27,289 bases of DNA, taken from NCBI GenBank assembly GCA_045660385.1, contig JAZRDT010000126.1, positions 1 through 27,289 on the forward strand, in the 5' to 3' direction. Position 1 is the first letter of the stretch; each line of letters begins with the position of its first letter. Both the position numbers and the translations under genes were made by a program. Below, one piece after another: positions 23,489-27,289 of the stretch. Under the pieces are notes generated by a model. It did no database searches, was not told the DNA's origin, and saw only the letters and a program-made list of their open reading frames with translations. Origin of the DNA: UBA1189 sp045660385. GTDB taxonomy: Bacteria; Bacteroidota; Bacteroidia; Bacteroidales; Bacteroidaceae.

Positions 23489-24790
23489 CTATTTTCCACA
23501 TTTATTAACATTTGCCTCACCGGCTTTACCACCTTTGCCACCACGGCGGTTCTTCCCGCCATGATTGCCTCCACGGCCACGACCACGATTCTTGCCACCT
23601 TTACCACGTCCTTTTCCGCCCTTGCCGCCACTCTTCTTGGGTTCATAGGCAGGCGCCTCGCCCAACTCTTCGGGTACGGGGAGCTTGAACACGTCGCGCT
23701 CGATAAACTCCTCGATGGCAGCGAAGCGCGACTGGTCATCCACCGACACAAAGGTGATGGCACAGCCCTCGGCACCGGCACGTGCCGTACGACCGATACG
23801 GTGCACATAATCCTCACAGTCGCGGGGCACATCGTAGTTGATTACCAAGCGTATGTCGTCAATGTCGATACCGCGCGACACGATGTCGGTAGCCACGAGG
23901 ATATCGATGCGTCCGCTCTTGAACTCACGCATCACGGCATCGCGCTGCGCCTGGTCAAGGTCGCTATGCATCTCGCCCACATTGAGCTTCATGCGACGGA
24001 AAGCGGCCGTCACCTCCTTCACTTTGAGCTTCGATGAGGAGAACACGATCACGCGCTCGGGCTTCGTGTCGCGGAACAGACTCTTGATGATACCCATCTT
24101 CTGCACCTCGTAGCACACATAGGCCGTCTGCACAATCTTCTCGGCCGGCTTGCTCACGGCCAGCTTCACCTCCACGGGGTTACGCAGGATGGTAGCCGCC
24201 AGTTTCTGTATCTTGTCGGGCATGGTAGCCGAGAACATGATGGTCTGCCGGTTCTCGGGCAGCTGCTTCACAATCTGCATGATGTCGTCGTAGAAACCCA
24301 TGTCGAGCATGCGGTCGGCCTCATCGAGGATGAAGAACGAGGTGCGCGACAGGTCCACATTGCCCAACGAGATGTGACTGATGAGGCGGCCCGGCGTAGC
24401 AATCACCACATCGGCACCCAGTGCGAGTCCGCGGCGCTCCTGCTCATAGCGTATGCCATCGTTGCCACCATATACTGCCACGCTGCTCACCGGCACGTAG
24501 TAGGAGAATCCCTCCATAGCCTGGTCAATCTGCTGGGCCAGTTCGCGGGTGGGCGACATGATGACACAGTTGATGGCATCCGTAGGGAAGCCACCATCGC
24601 TCAGCATGCTCAGTATGGGCAGCAGGTAAGCCGCCGTCTTGCCCGTGCCCGTCTGCGCCACGCCAATAAGGTCGTGTCCCTCGAGCAGGGGCGGTATGGT
24701 ATGTTCCTGAATGGGCGTACAGGTGGTAAAATTCATTGCGTCGAGTGCGTCGAGCACGTTGTCGTGTAGGTCGAGATCGTAAAAGTCCAT
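23489..24790 (-). CDS. DEAD-box ATP-dependent RNA helicase, RhlE-like
   Basis: A 433-residue RNA helicase that remodels RNA or ribonucleoprotein structures. All core motifs are visible in order: Q motif (TPIQEHTIPPLL), AQTGTGKT (I), PTRELAQQ (Ia), ATPGR (Ib), DEAD within FILDEADRMLDMGF (II), SAT (III), VIVFSSSKLKVKEV (IV), ATDIVSRGIDID (V) and HRIGRTAR (VI). A basic low-complexity tail (about residues 378-433) rich in Gly/Lys/Arg, with GRGRGG and RRGGKGG units, probably binds RNA nonspecifically. No promoter box is seen in the 132-bp gap after lptG, so it may be read from the lptG promoter. Its leader holds a large inverted repeat (24800-24925). Confidence 0.93.
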   Translation of the reverse strand: MDFYDLDLHDNVLDALDAMNFTTCTPIQEHTIPPLLEGHDLIGVAQTGTGKTAAYLLPILSMLSDGGFPTDAINCVIMSPTRELAQQIDQAMEGFSYYVPVSSVAVYGGNDGIRYEQERRGLALGADVVIATPGRLISHISLGNVDLSRTSFFILDEADRMLDMGFYDDIMQIVKQLPENRQTIMFSATMPDKIQKLAATILRNPVEVKLAVSKPAEKIVQTAYVCYEVQKMGIIKSLFRDTKPERVIVFSSSKLKVKEVTAAFRRMKLNVGEMHSDLDQAQRDAVMREFKSGRIDILVATDIVSRGIDIDDIRLVINYDVPRDCEDYVHRIGRTARAGAEGCAITFVSVDDQSRFAAIEEFIERDVFKLPVPEELGEAPAYEPKKSGGKGGKGRGKGGKNRGRGRGGNHGGKNRRGGKGGKAGEANVNKCGK

Positions 24791-24799
24791 TTCTTTTTA

Positions 24800-24925
24800 T
24801 GAGGCCCCACCTAAATCCTCCCCAGGGGGAGGACTTGTGGAACAGTGGTTTTTGAGTAGTTTTTATATTTTTTTGTTCAGTTCAATCTTTGTTACCTCCC
24901 CTTGGGGAGGCTAGGAGGGGCCTCA
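24800..24925. repeat. Inverted pair of GC-rich palindromic repeats in the lptG-helicase gap
   Basis: The left unit 24800-24832 (core GAGGCCCCACCTAAAT, CCTCCCCAGGGGGAGG) and right unit 24895-24925 (core CCTCCCCTTGGGGAGG, AGGAGGGGCCTC) are near-complementary inverted copies with a 2-nt indel and few mismatches. They are separated by about 62 bp of T-rich DNA. Each unit is itself a small palindrome. The right unit covers the lptG stop codon and the left ends 10 bp before the helicase ATG, so the transcript could form one long stem. It resembles dispersed REP-like palindromes of Bacteroidota, an inference not checked here. Confidence 0.75.
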
Positions 24926-26035
24926 CTTCGGCGCCTTCCAATAGAGGTATATACCAATGATGAGGAAGACAATATTGGGTATCCACACAGCAATCACGGG
25001 CGGCATGTTGCCATTGACCGCGAAGGTGGACGAGATGGTTTGGAACACGATGTATCCGAAGCTCAGTCCGATACCTATACCGAGGTTCAGTCCCATGCCA
25101 CCCTTCACCTTCCTGGCCGAGAGCGACACGCCGATGAGCGTGAGGATGAAGGCGGCAAACGAGGTAGCTATGCGCTTGTGATACTCCAGTTCAAACTCCT
25201 TGATGTTGGCGATGCCTCGGCGCCGCTGCTTGCTGATATACTGCTTCAGCTCGGGCGAGGTGAGCGTCTCCTGCTGGTTCTTGGTGATGAGCAGATCGTA
25301 GGGCTCCACCTGCACGATGGTGTCCATCTGCAGACCGCTGGTGATCACCTCGCACGAGTCGGTAATGATGCGGTGCTGCCAGTTCTTCGCCTTCCAGCGG
25401 TGCGGGTTAGCCTCATCGCCCTGATACACCAGCGTGCGTGCCGTGAAGTGCGACTTCATCGAGTTACCCTCGAAGCGGTCCAGCGAGAACCGGTAAGCCG
25501 TGTTGTTGCTGCTCTCAAAGCGCTCGATGTAGGCAATCACACCCGGTTCCACCTCCATCTGAATGTTGCGCGCATTCTCCACCTTCTTCTTTTTCTTGTA
25601 GGTATTCTCAAACTCGAGCCTCACCACATTGCCCTTGGGGATGACATAGGCACCCAGTCCGTAGGTAAGCACCGCAATGAGCAGTGCCGACAGCATGTAG
25701 GGCCTCATCAGGCGATGCAGACTCGTACCGGTAGAGAACATGGCTATGATTTCGGAGTTCTCGGCCAGTTTCGAGGTAAAGAATATCACCGCGATGAATA
25801 CGAAGAGCGGACTGAAGAGATTCGAGAAGTAGGGGATGAAGTTCAGGTAATAGTCAAAGATGATGGCCCTCCACGGAGCCTCGTTGGCCACAAACTTGTC
25901 GATATGTTCGTTGTAGTCAAACACCACAGCGATAGAGATAATCAGAGCGATAGAGAAAAAGTAATGGCCGAGGAACTTCGTGATGATGTACCTGTCGAGC
26001 CTTTTTAGAAATTTACCTTTCATCTGCTTCTTCAT
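24923..26035 (-). CDS. LptG/YjgP-YjgQ family LPS-export permease
   Basis: About 370 residues: transmembrane helices near the N-terminus (FLGHYFFSIALIISIAVVFDY; FIPYFSNLFSPLFVFIAVIFFTSKL), a helix around 110-130, a large periplasmic beta domain (about 130-285) and C-terminal helices (FAAFILTLIGVSLSARK, GIGIGLSFGYIVFQTISS, VIAVWIPNIVFLIIGIYLYW). The coupling-type sequence SKLAENSEIIAMFSTG is typical of LptF/LptG, which with LptB extracts lipopolysaccharide from the inner membrane. The ATG at 26035 was chosen because a TTG at 26059 lies within the -7 box. Which of LptF or LptG it is cannot be decided from this sequence alone. Confidence 0.9.
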   Translation of the reverse strand: MKKQMKGKFLKRLDRYIITKFLGHYFFSIALIISIAVVFDYNEHIDKFVANEAPWRAIIFDYYLNFIPYFSNLFSPLFVFIAVIFFTSKLAENSEIIAMFSTGTSLHRLMRPYMLSALLIAVLTYGLGAYVIPKGNVVRLEFENTYKKKKKVENARNIQMEVEPGVIAYIERFESSNNTAYRFSLDRFEGNSMKSHFTARTLVYQGDEANPHRWKAKNWQHRIITDSCEVITSGLQMDTIVQVEPYDLLITKNQQETLTSPELKQYISKQRRRGIANIKEFELEYHKRIATSFAAFILTLIGVSLSARKVKGGMGLNLGIGIGLSFGYIVFQTISSTFAVNGNMPPVIAVWIPNIVFLIIGIYLYWKAPK

Positions 26036-26056
26036 ATCTACTTTTATTTCAAGGTG

Positions 26057-26088
26057 CAAAATTAGTGCAAGGCGAACGGAAAACCAAA
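26057..26088 (-). promoter_or_regulatory. Promoter for lptG-like gene
   Basis: On the minus strand TTTG (26085-26088), a 20-bp spacer and TAATTTTG (26057-26064), a full consensus match 21 bp before the ATG at 26035. It decides the start codon, because the longer frame begins within the -7 box. Confidence 0.75.
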
Positions 26089-26109
26089 TTTATTTGAGTT
26101 TTCCTGAGC

Positions 26110-26131
26110 CGCAGCCTAATTTCAAGCTGCG
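26110..26131. repeat. Small hairpin between accessory patch and lptG
   Basis: CGCAGC (26110-26115) and GCTGCG (26126-26131) form a 6-bp stem with a 10-nt A/T-rich loop, in the 136-bp gap between the small protein gene and lptG. It could help end the accessory transcript, but there is no adjacent T-tract. Confidence 0.3.
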
Positions 26132-26171
26132 TAGCAGATTAAAGATACGAATAAGCGAGTAAAATACCAAT

Positions 26172-26393
26172 CTATCCCATCTTTCCCGCTTTCAGTTCCT
26201 TCTCAAGAAAGTCATACACATATCGTGGGCTTTGATAGAACAGATGCGTGTTGTCATTTTGCAACCGCTGGTAAGTGTCAGAGTTCAGCACGGCAGAGAG
26301 CGCTTGCTCCATTGTAAGATCAGGATTGTCATCCATCAATAATACGGCAAGGTTCTTTGTCATATCCAATTTCATTTGCTCTTGTATGCTCAT
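26172..26393 (-). CDS. Small conserved partner of the DUF3990 module
   Basis: A 73-residue soluble protein (core MTKNLAVLLMDDNPDLTMEQ, ALSAVLNSDTYQRLQND, YQSPRYVYDFLEKEL), predicted helical, ending GKMG. I do not know a family name; it reads as a small accessory gene of Bacteroidales DUF3791/DUF3990 clusters. In the alternative frame of the damaged DUF3990 gene the stop codon would overlap this ATG (ATGA at 26390-26393), showing the genes were once translationally coupled. An internal start at the second or third Met is possible. Confidence 0.7.
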   Translation of the reverse strand: MSIQEQMKLDMTKNLAVLLMDDNPDLTMEQALSAVLNSDTYQRLQNDNTHLFYQSPRYVYDFLEKELKAGKMG

Positions 26394-26655
26394 AGCCGTT
26401 TCAATAATTTAATAGCCGCTTCCGTTCCGAAAAAAAACACAATATGTTGAGTTGCTCCATTTGAACCTCATCCACCTCGAAGGCTAATACTGTGGGCTCG
26501 CCCTCCTCCAACTGGTCAACCTTTATCTTGGCCATGGCCAATGCTTGGTCATAGTCGGCAGACAAATAAAAACCTCGTCCAAAGTCTTTGTTGGGCTTAG
26601 ACTTTGTCAAGTCTATGGCATCGAAAGCCATGTTCGTTCCATGATATAAAATCAT
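26390..26655 (-). pseudogene. DUF3990 gene, internally deleted and frameshifted
   Basis: The frame from the ATG at 26655 encodes LYHGTNMAFDAIDL, DFGRGFYLSADYDQALAMA and AFEVDEVQMEQLNILCFF, the N-terminal half of DUF3990, which is thought to have an ADP-ribosyltransferase-like fold. It ends at 84 residues (stop 26401-26403), against about 150-170 in the family. After an 8-T run (A at 26430-26437 on plus) the other frame reads FGTEAAIKLLKRL and stops at 26390. That resembles the last residues of DUF3990, with the stop overlapping the next gene's start. So the middle of the domain seems deleted and the frame shifted at the junction. Its start overlaps the DUF3791 stop by four bases (ATGA). Confidence 0.65.
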
Positions 26656-26873
26656 AGCAGTGCTCCTCCTTTCCTATGGCAATAGTCGCTAATATCGCTA
26701 ATCATCGATTGAAATGATTGTGTATGCACATAGTCGTAGTGGCGATCAATAAAGTCGATGCCTTTGTAACGAGTCAGGTAGTTGAACGCCTGCTTCATCG
26801 TCAAGCCAAATTTTCGTCCGAACTCCGAGACGAAAATCAGTGTCCATTCTATTTTATCGGCATTACTATACAT
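26652..26873 (-). CDS. DUF3791 family small protein
   Basis: A 73-residue soluble protein whose body (KIEWTLIFVSEFGRKFGL, AFNYLTRYKGIDFIDRHYDY, VHTQSFQSMISDISDYC, then RKGG) follows the DUF3791 pattern: a helical N-terminus, a YL..Y.GI.FI..HYD..HT block and a terminal GG. DUF3791 genes are typically directly upstream of DUF3990 genes. The stop overlaps the DUF3990 start by four bases. The biochemical role is unknown; a pairing like antitoxin or immunity with the ART-like DUF3990 protein is speculation from gene order. Confidence 0.78.
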   Translation of the reverse strand: MYSNADKIEWTLIFVSEFGRKFGLTMKQAFNYLTRYKGIDFIDRHYDYVHTQSFQSMISDISDYCHRKGGALL

Positions 26874-26893
26874 AACATCAAAGATTTACCTTG

Positions 26894-26901
26894 TAAAGGT
26901 A
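26894..26901 (-). promoter_or_regulatory. Possible -7 box for the DUF3791 module
   Basis: The minus strand reads TACCTTTA, one base off TAnnTTTG, 21 bp before the DUF3791 start. There is no TTTG at the -33 position. Apart from this the A/T-rich gap 26874-27108 shows no gene. Confidence 0.4.
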
Positions 26902-27108
26902 GTACAAAATTTCTATTAAGCGAAAATAATATGGATTTATTTACATTTTTTGAGACATTGTACCAGTTTCTATATCCACTCCTCCAACCCAGCAGTCAGT
27001 TTAGCGACAAAGACACACATTAAAGCCTTATCGCGTTTAACAAGGGGAAATTATCCGTACAAACTGAAAAACATTTTTCTATAGTTCAAAATTTCCCTGT
27101 CACCGCGG

Positions 27109-27289
27109 CAGGGCAGACGCATCAGAATTTCCACTCCTCATCTAACATCTGCGCCAACACTTTATTGTCCCATCCAGCCGCCTTTCTTTTTGCCTTGAGA
27201 CTTCCTTTTTTCGAAGAATTCTTCAGCACCATCAGGGAAATCTTGTTCAGCAAAGAAAAATTCGCTGCTGCATTCTTTGTCTTGCGTGT
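27109..27289 (-). mobile_element. ISAs1-family insertion sequence, one end (partial)
   Basis: The end of an IS cut by the window edge. It carries the 3' end of an ISAs1-family transposase, and 13 bp past the stop codon comes CAGGG (plus, 27109-27113), the type of terminal sequence found at ISAs1-family ends. I take 27109 as the likely boundary. The other end and the target duplication are not in the window. Confidence 0.6.
27122..27289 (-). CDS. ISAs1-family transposase, C-terminal fragment
   Basis: The last 55 codons of a minus-strand frame that continues beyond the right edge; the stop is TGA at 27122-27124. The visible part has KNAAANFSLLNKISLMVLKN and KKGSLKAKRKAAGWDNKVLA, which match the C-terminal helix block of ISAs1-family DDE transposases (the N.AENFS..NKI and KGS.K.KR..AGW patterns). 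The catalytic DDE residues are outside the window, so intactness cannot be judged. Confidence 0.75.
   Translation of the reverse strand, partial: TRKTKNAAANFSLLNKISLMVLKNSSKKGSLKAKRKAAGWDNKVLAQMLDEEWKF

Noticed and set aside
21004..24037. Two very long plus-strand frames (405 and 560 codons) opposite the PPIase and helicase genes
   Set aside because: The composition is His/Leu-rich antisense of conserved minus-strand genes. They cross gene boundaries and have no plausible start signals.
24902..26008. 368-residue plus-strand frame opposite lptG
   Set aside because: Antisense shadow rich in Asp/Arg/His; the minus frame has clear membrane helices and a consensus promoter.
26140..26147. TATCTTTA on the minus strand as a second lptG promoter
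   Set aside because: It is about 105 bp from the start codon with no -33 element, and a full-consensus promoter lies closer (26057-26088).
1..27289. CRISPR arrays, rRNA genes, integrase or attachment sites near the tRNAs
   Set aside because: I saw no regularly spaced repeats, rRNA sequence or integrase. The tRNA-Val pair is flanked by terminators and core genes, with no duplicated tRNA 3' fragment.

Overview
The window looks like a chromosomal segment from a member of the Bacteroidales, most likely Prevotellaceae or a close relative. The reasons are: Bacteroidota-type promoters (TTTG or TTG, 18-20 bp, then TAnnTTTG) in front of many genes; small Bacteroidota-restricted families (DUF4834, DUF3791/DUF3990); tandem OmpA-family porins; and Bacteroidota-style versions of MutL, the parvulins, OstA and phosphatidylserine decarboxylase. 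The genus is an inference.

Layout. (a) 1-4673: the 5' part of purH (minus, runs off the left edge), a HEAT-like hypothetical gene, an AMP-forming acyl-CoA ligase, a convergent lipoprotein gene, and a divergent Pr6Pr/AIG1-like membrane protein. (b) 4731-6452 (minus): psd-pssA-DUF4834, a phosphatidylethanolamine synthesis operon. (c) 6617-12507 (plus): a secreted GH29 fucosidase, dnaE, trxA and an acidic small protein, closed by a clear intrinsic terminator. (d) 12583-15562 (minus): two identical tRNA-Val(UAC) genes with their own promoter and terminator, then two tandem ompA paralogs. (e) 15620-26035 (minus): a co-directional run of eight genes, lptG-like permease, RhlE-like DEAD-box helicase, parvulin PPIase, lipoprotein, SurA-like PPIase, OstA-like protein, small tail-anchored protein and mutL. 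This is mostly envelope biogenesis with mutL at the end. (f) 26172-27289 (minus): an accessory patch with a DUF3791 gene, a damaged DUF3990 gene, a small partner gene, and the 3' end of an ISAs1-family insertion sequence cut by the window edge.

Most of the window is core genome. The least ordinary signals are: the DUF3791-DUF3990-small protein module next to the IS, where the DUF3990 gene appears to have an internal deletion and a frameshift at an 8-bp homopolymer; a large inverted pair of GC-rich repeats forming the intergenic leader of the RNA helicase gene; a MutL without the usual endonuclease motif; a bacterial relative of the AIG1/ADTRP hydrolases; and a 12-bp direct repeat bracketing an ompA promoter. 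No CRISPR array, complete prophage or recognised defence island is visible. All functional calls come from reading motifs by eye, without database searches.
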